DNA of 33,558 nt from JBGPHT01 sp041484525 (GTDB taxonomy: Bacteria > Acidobacteriota > Terriglobia > Bryobacterales > Bryobacteraceae), in contig JBGPHT010000081.1 in the NCBI GenBank assembly GCA_041484525.1, positions 1 through 33,558 on the forward strand, written 5' to 3'. Made by a program: the position numbers and the translations under genes. Positions 7,239 to 16,306 of this stretch are shown piece after piece (the first letter of the stretch is position 1; each line of letters opens with the position of its first letter). The notes below the pieces were generated by a model. It saw only the letters and a list, made by a program, of their open reading frames with translations, did not search any database and was not told where the DNA came from.

Positions 7239-7463
7239 AAATTGACCTCATCGCAATTCAAGATCGCGCGGTCTTACACTCGGCTCTAGCACAATCATAC
7301 ACGACCGCAGGCCGACAGCCGTATCTAAGATCATCATTTCTCCCTGAAAATGGGTCGATTTAGAATTGAGTCCGGCGCGCTGGCAGTTGAGCCATGAGAG
7401 TGGTATTATTCGGGACGACTACGAAAACGCTCTTCGACATGCACTGTCCATGATCTTATTTCG

Positions 7464-9359
7464 TTGCAAAGGATGACTGGCGAGCTTTTTAGTCGCCGCA
7501 CCCTGAAGGAACCCCAGGAAATTGTCGCGTTTCTTGAAGGCGTCCTTCGATTCTCCACGCAAGACTGCATAGTCGGCCTGACCCCCGACGGTACCATCCA
7601 ACTCTGGAACGAGGGGGCGCGCTCGTTGTACGGCTATGACGCCGCGGAGATCATCGGCCAAACCAACACCGTTCTGCATACTTCCGAGGACGCCAAGTCC
7701 GGCAGGCTTCGCGAGATAATCGACTCCGCTCTGCGAGACGGTAAGTGGGAAGGACGGCTGACTGCCGTTCGCCGAGATGGCCGGATGTTTGTTGCAGCGC
7801 TCGTGCTCACCGCGCCGAGGGACCCTGCCGGCCGGGCAGTTGGCATTCTTCTCATCTCCAAGGACACCTCCAAACCAGTAAGCCCCGGCGAGGCTCCGCA
7901 GACCACCGAGCTCTACAACCGCTCGCTGATGCAGTTCAACCTGGATCCGCTCATGACCATAGATATGGCGGGAACGATCACGGACATCAATGAGCAGATG
8001 GAGGCTCTCACCGGCTGCCGGCGCGATGAGCTGATCGGCTATCCTTTCAAGAGCTTCTTCGCCGATCCTGCTCGCGCCGCGGACGCAATTGAAACCACGC
8101 TTCGTGAGGGGCGGTTGTCCCACTACGAATTAACGGCGCACCGCCGCGATGGACAGTCGACGGTGGTTTCCTTCAACGCTTCCATCCTTCAGGACGCCTC
8201 TGGCTCATGCCACGGTGTCATCGCCGTGGCTCACGACATAACGGAGCGCCGCCGGGCGGAGGAAAAGTTCCGCGGACTTCTCGAATCGGCTCCCGATGCG
8301 ATGGTGATCGTCAACCGCAGCGGCGAAATCGTATTGATCAACTCGCAGACCGAGCGACTTTTCGGTTATGCGCGTGAGGAACTGTTGGGCAAGAGCGTAG
8401 ACATTCTGGTGCCGGAGCGCTTCCGCAATCGCCATCCTGCCCACCGCACCGGATACTTCTCCGGGCCGCGCATTCGGCCCATGGGCGCTGGCGTCGATCT
8501 ATGCGGCTTGCGCAAGGATGGGCGGGAGTTCCCGGTAGAGATCAGCCTCAGTCCCCTCGAGACCGAGGAAGGCACGCTCGTCAGCAGCTCGATTCGCGAC
8601 ATAACCGAGCGCAAACGTTTTGAACAAGCCTTGCAGGCGAAGAACATCGAGTTGGAGAGAGCCAGCCGTGCGAAAGACCGGTTTCTGGCCAGCATGAGTC
8701 ACGAATTGCGCACCCCGCTGAACGCGATCCTTGGATTCACCGGCACACTGTTGATGAGGCTTCCGGGTCCGTTGACGCCGGATCAGGAAAAGCAACTGCG
8801 AACCGTGCAGACCAGCGGCAAGCACTTGCTCTCGTTGATCGACGATCTCCTGGATCTCGCCAAGATTGAATCGGGCAAAGTCGAGCTGAGGCTGGAATCC
8901 CTAAACTGCCGCCTGGTGCTGGGTGAGATTGTCAGCTCGGTTCAGCCGATGGCTGAGAGCAAGGGCCTCTCCCTCTCCGTCGATGCCCCGCCAGGCGAGC
9001 TTATGGTACAGACAGACCGGCGGGCTCTGCATCAGATCCTGCTGAACCTCACAAACAATGCCCTCAAGTTCACCGAGACAGGTTCCGTGCGGCTGCAGTT
9101 CCGAAAAGACGGGTTGGATAGCGGCGCACCCGTGGAGTTCAGCGTAATCGATACCGGCGTTGGCATTCGTCCGGAGGACCAGGACAAACTGTTTCTGGCT
9201 TTTAGCCAAGTGAATCCTTCGAGCAACCGCCGCTATGACGGTACCGGCCTGGGCCTGCATCTCAGTCAGAAGCTGGCCGAATTGCTCTCGGGAAGGATCT
9301 CTTTTGAAAGTGAGTTCGGCAAGGGCAGCACCTTCCGATTGACGCTGGACCGGAGATAA
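7464..9359 (+). CDS. PAS-domain sensor histidine kinase
   Basis: A cytosolic kinase of about 631 residues with three consecutive PAS domains (about 25-140, 150-270 and 270-385), each ending in a PAC-like stretch such as AVAHDITERRRAEE or SSIRDITERKRFEQ. A HisKA domain follows with phosphoacceptor His at about residue 413 (SMSHELRTPLNAI). The HATPase_c domain has its N box (NLTNNALKF), G1 (DTGVGI), F (AFSQV) and G2 (GTGLGL) motifs intact. No transmembrane segment is seen, so it senses an internal or diffusible signal. The start is uncertain: TTG 7464 or ATG 7473, neither with a good Shine-Dalgarno. It has no receiver of its own. The two-receiver protein starts 1 nt after its stop, so the two are almost surely co-translated partners. 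Confidence 0.92.
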   Translation: MQRMTGELFSRRTLKEPQEIVAFLEGVLRFSTQDCIVGLTPDGTIQLWNEGARSLYGYDAAEIIGQTNTVLHTSEDAKSGRLREIIDSALRDGKWEGRLTAVRRDGRMFVAALVLTAPRDPAGRAVGILLISKDTSKPVSPGEAPQTTELYNRSLMQFNLDPLMTIDMAGTITDINEQMEALTGCRRDELIGYPFKSFFADPARAADAIETTLREGRLSHYELTAHRRDGQSTVVSFNASILQDASGSCHGVIAVAHDITERRRAEEKFRGLLESAPDAMVIVNRSGEIVLINSQTERLFGYAREELLGKSVDILVPERFRNRHPAHRTGYFSGPRIRPMGAGVDLCGLRKDGREFPVEISLSPLETEEGTLVSSSIRDITERKRFEQALQAKNIELERASRAKDRFLASMSHELRTPLNAILGFTGTLLMRLPGPLTPDQEKQLRTVQTSGKHLLSLIDDLLDLAKIESGKVELRLESLNCRLVLGEIVSSVQPMAESKGLSLSVDAPPGELMVQTDRRALHQILLNLTNNALKFTETGSVRLQFRKDGLDSGAPVEFSVIDTGVGIRPEDQDKLFLAFSQVNPSSNRRYDGTGLGLHLSQKLAELLSGRISFESEFGKGSTFRLTLDRR

Positions 9360-9360
9360 T

Positions 9361-10194
9361 TTGCCCGCGCGAATTCTGGTGATCGAGGACAACGCAGCCA
9401 ACCTTGACCTGATGGTCTACCTGCTCCGTGCGTTCGGACATCCGGTGCTTTCCGCTCGCGATGGAGAAGAGGGGCTGGCGACAGCGGGCCGCGAAAAACC
9501 GGATCTCATCGTCTGCGATATACAGCTACCCAAGATGGACGGTTACGAAGTGGTGCGCAGATTGAAGGCCGACCCTGCTTGCCGCTCGATCCCGGTCGTG
9601 GCGGTGACGGCGCTCGCCATGGTCGGCGACCGCGATCGCGTACTCGATGCCGGGTTCGAGGGATATCTGGCTAAGCCCATTACTCCCGAAACGTTCGTTC
9701 AACAGATCGAGGGATTCCTCAGTTCGACCCGCTCCTATCCGCCATCCCGTTTCGCCGATCCCTTGCCCGAGGCTGCGCGGCATTCTATCCGCTTGGGAAA
9801 GGTGCTGGTGGTGGACAATGTGCAGGCGAATCTGGACCTGGCGTGCAGCATTCTCGAGCCGTCCGGCTATGAGGTGACTGCGGCCTCCGGCGCACGGGAA
9901 GGTTTGGAAAAGGCGGACCGCCATCCTCCGGACCTGATTCTCTCCGATGTTTGTATGTCGGAAGGTAGCGGCTATGACTTCATTCGAGCCGTCAAAGCCA
10001 ATACCCGGCTGGCTGGGATTCCATTCGTTTTCATCACCTCTTCCATGTTGGAAGAGAAAGATCGGGAGCGAGGTCTGGCTTTGGGCGCAGCCCGCTTTCT
10101 ATTCAGGCCGATCGAGCCCCAGGAACTGCTGGCAGAAATAGAGGCCTGCCTGCGTGAGGTAAAGCCGCATGTCGAAAATATTGATCGTGGATGA
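9361..10194 (+). CDS. Double-receiver response regulator without output domain
   Basis: A 277-residue protein with two receiver domains. REC1 (1-122) is canonical: VIEDN pocket, D53 in VCDIQLPKMDG, T83, K105 in LAKP. REC2 (about 145-265) keeps the phospho-Asp (D196 in LSDVCMS) but is altered elsewhere. The acidic pair is D152-N153, the lysine position is R249 in FLFRP, and the usual MP after the Asp is MS. REC2 may therefore be a docking or constitutively biased domain. The start is TTG at 9361, with GGAG (9352-9355) inside the end of the kinase gene. The 3' end overlaps the next gene by 26 bp. Its placement between two kinases suggests a phosphorelay hub (inference). Confidence 0.88.
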   Translation: MPARILVIEDNAANLDLMVYLLRAFGHPVLSARDGEEGLATAGREKPDLIVCDIQLPKMDGYEVVRRLKADPACRSIPVVAVTALAMVGDRDRVLDAGFEGYLAKPITPETFVQQIEGFLSSTRSYPPSRFADPLPEAARHSIRLGKVLVVDNVQANLDLACSILEPSGYEVTAASGAREGLEKADRHPPDLILSDVCMSEGSGYDFIRAVKANTRLAGIPFVFITSSMLEEKDRERGLALGAARFLFRPIEPQELLAEIEACLREVKPHVENIDRG

Positions 10195-13100
10195 CAATCC
10201 TACCAATCGCAGTTTTCTGGTAACGCTCCTCGGGTACCGCGGCCACTCTCTACGGGAGGCGTCGGATGGCGCGGAGGCGCTGGCGCTGGTATCCGCCGAA
10301 CGTCCCGACCTGGTGATCGCCGACATCCTGATGCCGACTATGGATGGTTATGAGTTCGTGCGCCGGTTGCGAGCGGCTGCCGATATTGGCAGTACTCCGG
10401 TGATCTTTTGTACGGCACATTTCCGGGAGCGCGATGCGCGGGATCTTGCCCGCGAATGCGGCGTGGCACACGTGCTTACCAAGCCGTGCGAGCCGGAAAC
10501 GGTGCTGCTGGCCGTCGACGCCTGCCTGGGAAATTCCGCGCCCGCGCCATCCGTGGCGGAGAGTTTCGACCGCGAGCACCTGCGCCTGCTGACGGATACG
10601 CTATCCGAGCAGACCGCCGAGTTCAAGGCCGTTAACCTCCGGCTGGAAGCGCTCATCGAGGTCGCCTTGCAACTCGCTTCAGAGTCCCAGCAGGATTGTT
10701 TGCTGGAAAAGTTCTGCCAGTCGGCTCGATCGCTCATGAGCGCCAGGTATGCAGTGGTCGGCATCGCGCCGGAGAACGGGCAATGCCTCGATTGCCTATA
10801 TACATCCGGTGTCGATCTGGAAATCTACCCGTGCCTGAAGAATCCGCATGCGTCGCACGATGCGGTTGCCAGACTGATGGAAGGACGGCAGCCGGTTCGG
10901 ATGCGCAACCCCGAGGGCAGTCCGGATACGCTCGGATTTCCACCAGACTTTCCGCCATTCGGGTCCCTGCTTGCCGCACCGATCGTTTCGCTGCATCGTT
11001 CTTATGGCTGGCTATGCCTGCTTCACCGGCTTGGAGCCGTGGAATTCAGCGCAGAAGACGAGCGGCTCGCCGGCATTCTGGCCGCGCTGGTGGGGCGCAT
11101 CTACGAAAGCGGAAAAATGTCCGCGGCCGCCCAGCGGCACGCCGCCGAACTGGAACAGCAGATTGCCGAGCGCAAGCGGGCGGAAGAAGATCTGCGCCAT
11201 TCCGAAGGTATTTACCGTCTCTTTTTTGAGGGCAATCCTTTGCCCGGTTGGCTCTACCACCCGGAGTCGCTGCGCTTCCTGGCTGTCAACGAAGCTGCGA
11301 TCGGCCACTACGGGTATACCCGGGACGAGTTTCTCTCCATGACGATGAAAGACGTCCAGTCAGCCGGCGATGTCCCTGGCAAGCTGAAAAAGGTCTCCGC
11401 TGCCGCTTCCGGAGCGGATGAGAGCGATCGATGGCGCCATCGAAAGAAGGACGGCTCTATCATCGATGTGGCGATTGTCTCGCATTCCCTGGCGGATTCA
11501 CGGTTGGCCAGGTTCGTACTGGTCCATGACATCACGGAGCAACTTCGTGTGGAGTCTGCGGCGCGAGAAGCCTCGGAGCGGCTGGACCTGGCATTGAGAG
11601 CTTCCCGGACGGGAGTCTGGACCTGGTATGTCGCCACCGGCCGCGTCGTCTGGGATGCATACACGTATGAGATTTTTGGCGTTCCTCCCGGCAGCTTCGG
11701 GGGTACGTTCGGGGGCCTGCTTAATCTCGTGCACCCGGAGGATCGCGATCGCTTATCGACCGAGGTCCGGCAAGTCAGTCAGGGTCACCCCGAGTTCGCC
11801 GTCGAATTCCGGGTGATCTGGCCGGATGGAAGCGTGCATTGCGTGGATGGACGCGGTCAGGCATTTTACGGCGAAGCAAGGCAATTGGTGCGTCTGACAG
11901 CACTCACTCGCGACATCACCGAAGCCAAACAGGCCGAAGAAGCGCTGCGGAGGAGCGAAGCCAGTTTGTCGCTTGCCCAGAGCATGGGGCACCTGGGTAA
12001 TTGGGAAGAGGACCTTGCCACCGGCGAGCTGGTGTGGTCCGCGGAGACCTTTCGCATCTTCGGACTCGATCAGGCTCACGCGCAGCCGAGCCGCCAATCG
12101 TTTTTCGAAAGAGTGCACCCGGAGGATCGCGGCCTCGTCGAAGTCAACGTGGCGGCGGCAGTAGCGGGCGTGCACGCGTATGACTGCGAACACCGCATTG
12201 TTCGCCCCAACGGCGATGTTCGTCTGGTCCACGAGCTCGCCAAACGGGTTCTCGACAGTTCCGGGGCGCCAATTCGCATCGTCGGAACTGTGCAGGACAT
12301 CACCGATCACCGATCGCTGGAGGACCAGCTCCGGCAGGCGCAGAAGATGGAAGCCATCGGAAGATTGGCCGGTGGAGTGGCGCACGACTTCAATAATCTC
12401 TTGGGAGTTATTACCGGGTATTGTGATTTGCTTTCCAAGAACTCGCAGCTAACGGAAACCATCCGGAAGGGTTTATCGCAAATCCGGAAAGCGTCGGATC
12501 GGGCGGTCGATCTGACGAAACAACTTCTGGCGTTTAGCCGCCGTCAGATCATTCAGCCGCAAATCCTGGATCTCAACGGTGTCGTCGGAGGCGTGGAAGG
12601 CATGCTCCGGCGGCTGATCGGCGAAGATGTGGAACTGCAAGTCGTCCGCTTTCCAGAGCTGTGGAGCGTGAATGTGGATGCGGGCCAAATGGACCAAGTG
12701 CTCATGAATCTGGCGGTCAACGCGCGAGATGCGATGCCTGAGGGGGGGCGGATCACCATCGAAACGGCCAACATCGAGTGGCACGGCGGCCAGGTGGAAC
12801 ACCGTGATGTGCCGCCTGGGCCCTATGTGACGATGGCGCTAAGTGACACGGGCTCTGGCATGGATGATGAGATTAGATCTCATATTTTCGAACCTTTTTT
12901 TACGACAAAGGAACAAGGCAAGGGCACCGGCCTGGGGTTATCGACCGTATATGGCATCGTGAGGCAGAGCGACGGACACATCTGGGTTTACAGCGAAGTC
13001 GGTGTTGGCACGACCTTCAAGATCTATTTGCCAGCGCTCCGGGAGGCCCGCCCAGTTGTCCAGGCGGAAGCCGTTTCAGGCCCTCCGGTTCAGCGAACGG

Positions 13101-13462
13101 GTACTGTGCTTGTGGTCGAGGATCAGGACCTGTTCCGCGAGATGATCCAAAACGTGATGGAGCAGAGCGGCTATCGGATATTGGTGGCCCAAAGCGGTGA
13201 TGAGGCGTTACGGATTTGTGCGGGGCAATCGAATTCCATCGACCTTGTGTTAACCGATGTCGTCATGCCCAAGATGAGTGGGACCATGCTCGCGGAACAA
13301 GTGGTGGCTCTGTACCCCAGGATGAAGGTGCTCTTTATGTCCGGTTACGCGGACGACGCCATCGTGCGTCACGGCATTTTATCTCCCCAAACCGAGTTTC
13401 TCCAAAAGCCTTTTACGGCTCACAGCCTATTGCACAAGGTACAGGCGGTTCTCGATTCGTAG
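10169..13462 (+). CDS. Hybrid histidine kinase: REC-GAF-PAS-PAS-PAS-HisKA-HATPase-REC
   Basis: 1097 residues. An N-terminal receiver (1-120; D52 in IADILMP, K105 in LTKP) is followed by a GAF-like region (about 155-320) and a coiled linker. Three PAS domains follow (about 345-460, 465-590, 595-715; two have WEED/HPED-type PAS_3 signatures). The HisKA domain has its His at about 738 in GGVAHDFNNLL, the form seen in NtrB-like and many PAS kinases. HATPase_c has NLAVNARDAMPEGG, SDTGSGM and GTGLGL. A C-terminal receiver has its Asp at about 1029 in LTDVVMPKMSG and the lysine in FLQKPF. There are no transmembrane segments. Having receivers at both ends suits an input from the upstream kinase and an internal relay. 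The ATG start at 10169 lies inside the preceding gene, showing translational coupling. Confidence 0.93.
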   Translation: MSKILIVDDNPTNRSFLVTLLGYRGHSLREASDGAEALALVSAERPDLVIADILMPTMDGYEFVRRLRAAADIGSTPVIFCTAHFRERDARDLARECGVAHVLTKPCEPETVLLAVDACLGNSAPAPSVAESFDREHLRLLTDTLSEQTAEFKAVNLRLEALIEVALQLASESQQDCLLEKFCQSARSLMSARYAVVGIAPENGQCLDCLYTSGVDLEIYPCLKNPHASHDAVARLMEGRQPVRMRNPEGSPDTLGFPPDFPPFGSLLAAPIVSLHRSYGWLCLLHRLGAVEFSAEDERLAGILAALVGRIYESGKMSAAAQRHAAELEQQIAERKRAEEDLRHSEGIYRLFFEGNPLPGWLYHPESLRFLAVNEAAIGHYGYTRDEFLSMTMKDVQSAGDVPGKLKKVSAAASGADESDRWRHRKKDGSIIDVAIVSHSLADSRLARFVLVHDITEQLRVESAAREASERLDLALRASRTGVWTWYVATGRVVWDAYTYEIFGVPPGSFGGTFGGLLNLVHPEDRDRLSTEVRQVSQGHPEFAVEFRVIWPDGSVHCVDGRGQAFYGEARQLVRLTALTRDITEAKQAEEALRRSEASLSLAQSMGHLGNWEEDLATGELVWSAETFRIFGLDQAHAQPSRQSFFERVHPEDRGLVEVNVAAAVAGVHAYDCEHRIVRPNGDVRLVHELAKRVLDSSGAPIRIVGTVQDITDHRSLEDQLRQAQKMEAIGRLAGGVAHDFNNLLGVITGYCDLLSKNSQLTETIRKGLSQIRKASDRAVDLTKQLLAFSRRQIIQPQILDLNGVVGGVEGMLRRLIGEDVELQVVRFPELWSVNVDAGQMDQVLMNLAVNARDAMPEGGRITIETANIEWHGGQVEHRDVPPGPYVTMALSDTGSGMDDEIRSHIFEPFFTTKEQGKGTGLGLSTVYGIVRQSDGHIWVYSEVGVGTTFKIYLPALREARPVVQAEAVSGPPVQRTGTVLVVEDQDLFREMIQNVMEQSGYRILVAQSGDEALRICAGQSNSIDLVLTDVVMPKMSGTMLAEQVVALYPRMKVLFMSGYADDAIVRHGILSPQTEFLQKPFTAHSLLHKVQAVLDS

Positions 13463-13475
13463 GCGGAACGCCGCC

Positions 13476-14786
13476 CTATCCATCCAAAATCGCCCGGGCC
13501 GCCCGCTCGCCGGTCGCCATGGCGCCGTGCACGGTGCCCGCGTGGCCGGCGGCGTTCGCGGCCTCGCCGGCGAAGTAGAGCGTGTCCTCGATGGGGTCGC
13601 CGAACTGCTGCTGCGCCTCCAGGCCACCGGCGCGCACGTAGCTGTAGGCGCCGCGCGAGAACGGATCGGCGCTCCAGTTGTGCGCGTGCCAGCCTTCGAG
13701 GTGGCCGGCCACCGTGGTTTCGTCCGTGCGCAGCAGGCGCGCCAGCGTGCGCAGCGTGCGCGGGAGCCACTCGGACGGGTCTTCGGCGGCGTACGCTTCG
13801 GCCTGCGGGCCGCCGGTCCAGCCGGTGAGGACGGGGGTGCCGGCGGGCGTCTGCGTCCACCAGGTGGGCATCCAGTCCTCGTCCGAGAAGAGGAAGCTGG
13901 CGCCTTCCAGGTCCTGGCGATCTTTCCAGAAGGCGCGGCGGAAGCGCAGCGTGATGCGCGCGGCGTGACCCATGGCGATCGATTGGCGCGCTGCGTGGAG
14001 GGGCTCGGGCTCGGGAGTGAATTGAATGGCGCCGCACTCGCCGGGGCGCGCCTGGAGCACGCCCAGCGGGACGGTTACGATGGCGCGCGGCGCGTACAGC
14101 CGCAGCGGACGGCCGAAAGCCCGGGCGGCGATTTCGACATGCAGACGGCGCCAGCGGACCGACTCTACCACCGTGCCGAAATGCGTGTGCACGCGCCCGG
14201 CGCCCGCGTCGGCGTCGGCGCCCAGCCACTCGAGAAGCGCGCCGTAGCCGCGCTCGAAACGAAACGTGCGGTGGCCCTCGATCTGCTTTTGGGCCTCATC
14301 GATTTTTGCCAGGGAGCGCACGCTGACCAGTTCGGGACGCGCGGCGTGGAAGCCCGCGACGAAGCCGCATGCCCAGCGGCGCAGATTCCGCGACGTGGTG
14401 GCGCGCTCGATGAATTGTTGAAACGGCTGTTCGGGCGCAGCCGCCATCGGTTCGAGGACGCGCCCCACGGCTTCGAATTCGCAGGCGGGCTCGGCCTTGG
14501 CCGGACCGGGGAAGCGCTGCCCGGCCAGAAATTCGACGGCCGTCAAGCGGGCGGATTCGATGGCATGCCAGATCTCCGGCGGCTTGCCGTGAATGAATTC
14601 GGCGCCCAGCTCGACGGGGCCGGGCCAGAGCGGATCGTAAACCGTGTGGATGCGGCCGCCGATGCGCTGGCGAGCTTCAAGCACAGCGACAGCCATGCCG
14701 GCGCGGGAGAGCAAGCGCGCGGCTGAGAGTCCCGAGACACCGGCGCCGATAACGATCACGTCCGGGTGACGGTCCACGCTTTTCAC
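13476..14786 (-). CDS. Flavin-containing amine oxidase
   Basis: A 436-residue FAD-dependent monoamine-oxidase-superfamily protein. The dinucleotide-binding GAGVSG (14-19), the ribose-binding Glu in VLEARQR and GGRIHT (43-48), and ELGAEFIHG are all present. The C-terminal FAD motif is in LYFAGEAANAAGHAGTVHGA. It would oxidise an amine to an aldehyde or imine with H2O2 release. The substrate is not evident. No export signal is seen. The coordinates use GTG 14786. A second GTG at 14777 lies 7 nt after a minus-strand TACAGT and would give a leaderless mRNA starting MDRHPDV, which I think is at least as likely. It converges on the hybrid kinase with a 13-bp gap. Confidence 0.9.
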   Translation of the reverse strand: MKSVDRHPDVIVIGAGVSGLSAARLLSRAGMAVAVLEARQRIGGRIHTVYDPLWPGPVELGAEFIHGKPPEIWHAIESARLTAVEFLAGQRFPGPAKAEPACEFEAVGRVLEPMAAAPEQPFQQFIERATTSRNLRRWACGFVAGFHAARPELVSVRSLAKIDEAQKQIEGHRTFRFERGYGALLEWLGADADAGAGRVHTHFGTVVESVRWRRLHVEIAARAFGRPLRLYAPRAIVTVPLGVLQARPGECGAIQFTPEPEPLHAARQSIAMGHAARITLRFRRAFWKDRQDLEGASFLFSDEDWMPTWWTQTPAGTPVLTGWTGGPQAEAYAAEDPSEWLPRTLRTLARLLRTDETTVAGHLEGWHAHNWSADPFSRGAYSYVRAGGLEAQQQFGDPIEDTLYFAGEAANAAGHAGTVHGAMATGERAARAILDG

Positions 14787-14813
14787 TGTAGCGCAGGGCG
14801 CGCTGGACGGTTT

Positions 14814-15521
14814 TCAGGGAGCGATCAGGCCGGCGCGGATAGCGTACCGGACCATGCTGGCGGTCTCGTGGACGCCCAGTTTCTCGAGAATGCGGCTGCG
14901 GTGCGAGTCGGCCGTCTTGTAGCTGATGCCGAGCTGGGCCGCCGCCTCCTTGGTCGATTTGCCTTCCGCGATGAGCACCAGAACCTGCCGCTCGCGCTCC
15001 GTGAGCGCAAATACCAGCCGGACCGAATTTTCATCGGGAGTGAACAGAGCCCGCTTGCGGTCCGTGATGTCCAAGGCCGTGCCGATGTAACCCGCGAACT
15101 GGCTATCCGGTTCGAAGAAGGGAGAGCCCACCTCTTCGATCCACGTGTACTCGCCGCCGCCGCGCTGCAACCGGAATTGCATGCGGAACGGTTGGCGCGC
15201 CGCAAACGATCGCAGGTAGGTTTCCAGGCAAAGGTCACGGTCGTCCGGGTGCAATCCGTCGGTCCAGCCGTTGCCGAGCTCCGCGTCCATGGCGCGCCCG
15301 CGAAATTCCAGCCAGGCGCGGTTAAAGAACGTGCATAGTGTATCGGGGCCGGACATCCAGACCATCACCGGTGAGGCATCCACCAGGCGACGGAAACGGA
15401 TCTCGGCGGCGTGCACGCGCTGTCGTTCGCTGGCCAACTCGGACTCGAGCTGCGCCAAGCGTTCGCGGAGTGCACCAGCTTCTTCGGTTTGTTTACCAGG
15501 AGACATTAGCGAAAGGTCCAT
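14814..15521 (-). CDS. PAS-LuxR (GerE-type HTH) transcriptional regulator
   Basis: A 235-residue protein. A short coiled-coil N-terminus (about 14-42) is followed by one PAS domain (about 42-160, with FRRLVDASPVMVWMSG and a PAC end ALDITDRKRA). A LuxR-type helix-turn-helix (about 170-232) contains LTERERQVLVLIAEG and KTADSHRSRILEKLGV. There is no receiver domain, so DNA binding is probably controlled through the PAS ligand or by partners. A shorter start at Met6 (15506) is possible. It lies 27 bp upstream of the amine oxidase on the same strand and could regulate or be cotranscribed with it (inference). Confidence 0.88.
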   Translation of the reverse strand: MDLSLMSPGKQTEEAGALRERLAQLESELASERQRVHAAEIRFRRLVDASPVMVWMSGPDTLCTFFNRAWLEFRGRAMDAELGNGWTDGLHPDDRDLCLETYLRSFAARQPFRMQFRLQRGGGEYTWIEEVGSPFFEPDSQFAGYIGTALDITDRKRALFTPDENSVRLVFALTERERQVLVLIAEGKSTKEAAAQLGISYKTADSHRSRILEKLGVHETASMVRYAIRAGLIAP

Positions 15522-15694
15522 CCAATCTTATGATGCCGTGTGAATAGCCGTAAAGTACCAAAATAGTTGATGTTACCCTTAGTTAGCTCTAGTGGAAACG
15601 CGGGTATCGCCGTTCGAAGCCCAGGTAAAAGCCTGAGTCGATTACACTTCATTGGAACTTTTGCGGTGATTCGGGGAACTATGGATAGATCGCG

Positions 15695-16306
15695 ATGAAG
15701 GAAAATTCGCCACCGAGCGACGAAGACCTGCTCATCGGCGTGCGTTCCGGAGACGAAGAGGCCTTTCTGACGCTGTATCGCCGGCGGCAGGCAGCCATCT
15801 TCCGGTTCGCCCTTCACATGAGCATGTCGCCGGCGCTGGCGGAAGACGTCACGCAGGAGGTATTTCTCGCGCTGCTGCGGGAAGACTGCGGATACGACTC
15901 GGCGCGTGGAGTGCTGGCCGCGTACCTGTTTGGGATTGCGCGCAAGCTGGTGCTGCGGCACTTGGAGCGGGGGCGCACCAGCATCGCGATCGACGTGGAT
16001 ACGGAAGACGTGCTTCCGGAACTGGCGGTGCATGCCGGTACGCTCGAGAATCTGACCCGGAAGGAAGGGATCGAGGCGCTGCACAAGGCGGTGCTGGCGC
16101 TGCCGCGGCGCTATCGGGAAGTTGTGGTGCTGTGCGACCTGGAGGAATTGGACTACGCCGATGCGGCGGTGGCGCTCGGCTGTCCGATCGGGACGGTGCG
16201 GTCGCGGCTGCATCGGGCACGCGCGCTGCTGCTCGACAAATTGAGCCAGGAGCGCGGTCTGCGGCCGTCCATGGGCGCGTTGAAGCCGGCGAGGTGTTTC
16301 ATATGA
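15695..16306 (+). CDS. ECF-type RNA polymerase sigma factor
   Basis: 203 residues, the usual ECF length. Region 2 (about 19-85) holds DEEAFLTLYRRRQAAIFRFA and AEDVTQEVFLALL. Region 4 (about 125-182) has LPRRYREVVVLCDLEELDYADAA and the recognition helix GTVRSRLHRAR. It directs RNA polymerase to a small stress or envelope regulon. The ATG at 15695 is preceded by GATCGCG without a strong Shine-Dalgarno. The stop overlaps the anti-sigma start (ATGA at 16303-16306), the standard arrangement for translational coupling. A convincing ECF-type promoter upstream could not be fixed by eye. Confidence 0.92.
   Translation: MKENSPPSDEDLLIGVRSGDEEAFLTLYRRRQAAIFRFALHMSMSPALAEDVTQEVFLALLREDCGYDSARGVLAAYLFGIARKLVLRHLERGRTSIAIDVDTEDVLPELAVHAGTLENLTRKEGIEALHKAVLALPRRYREVVVLCDLEELDYADAAVALGCPIGTVRSRLHRARALLLDKLSQERGLRPSMGALKPARCFI

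Noticed and set aside
7239..7463. Sigma-54 promoter upstream of the kinase operon (ctggcagttgagcc)
   Set aside because: Lacks the conserved GC at -12 in TTGC. Spacing and sequence do not fit.
13462..13475. GGCGG-AACG-CCGCC hairpin between convergent genes as a terminator
   Set aside because: Five base pairs overlapping the stop codon with no T-run. Could be chance in GC-rich DNA.
15590..15690. ECF-type autoregulatory promoter (GGAAC near 15653)
   Set aside because: No CGTC-type -10 element at 16-17 bp. The match is too weak to call.
16132..16302. N-terminal extension of the anti-sigma gene inside the sigma gene
   Set aside because: ATG 16303 in the ATGA overlap gives a standard zinc-finger anti-sigma start. 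The extension is a sigma-gene shadow without a Shine-Dalgarno.
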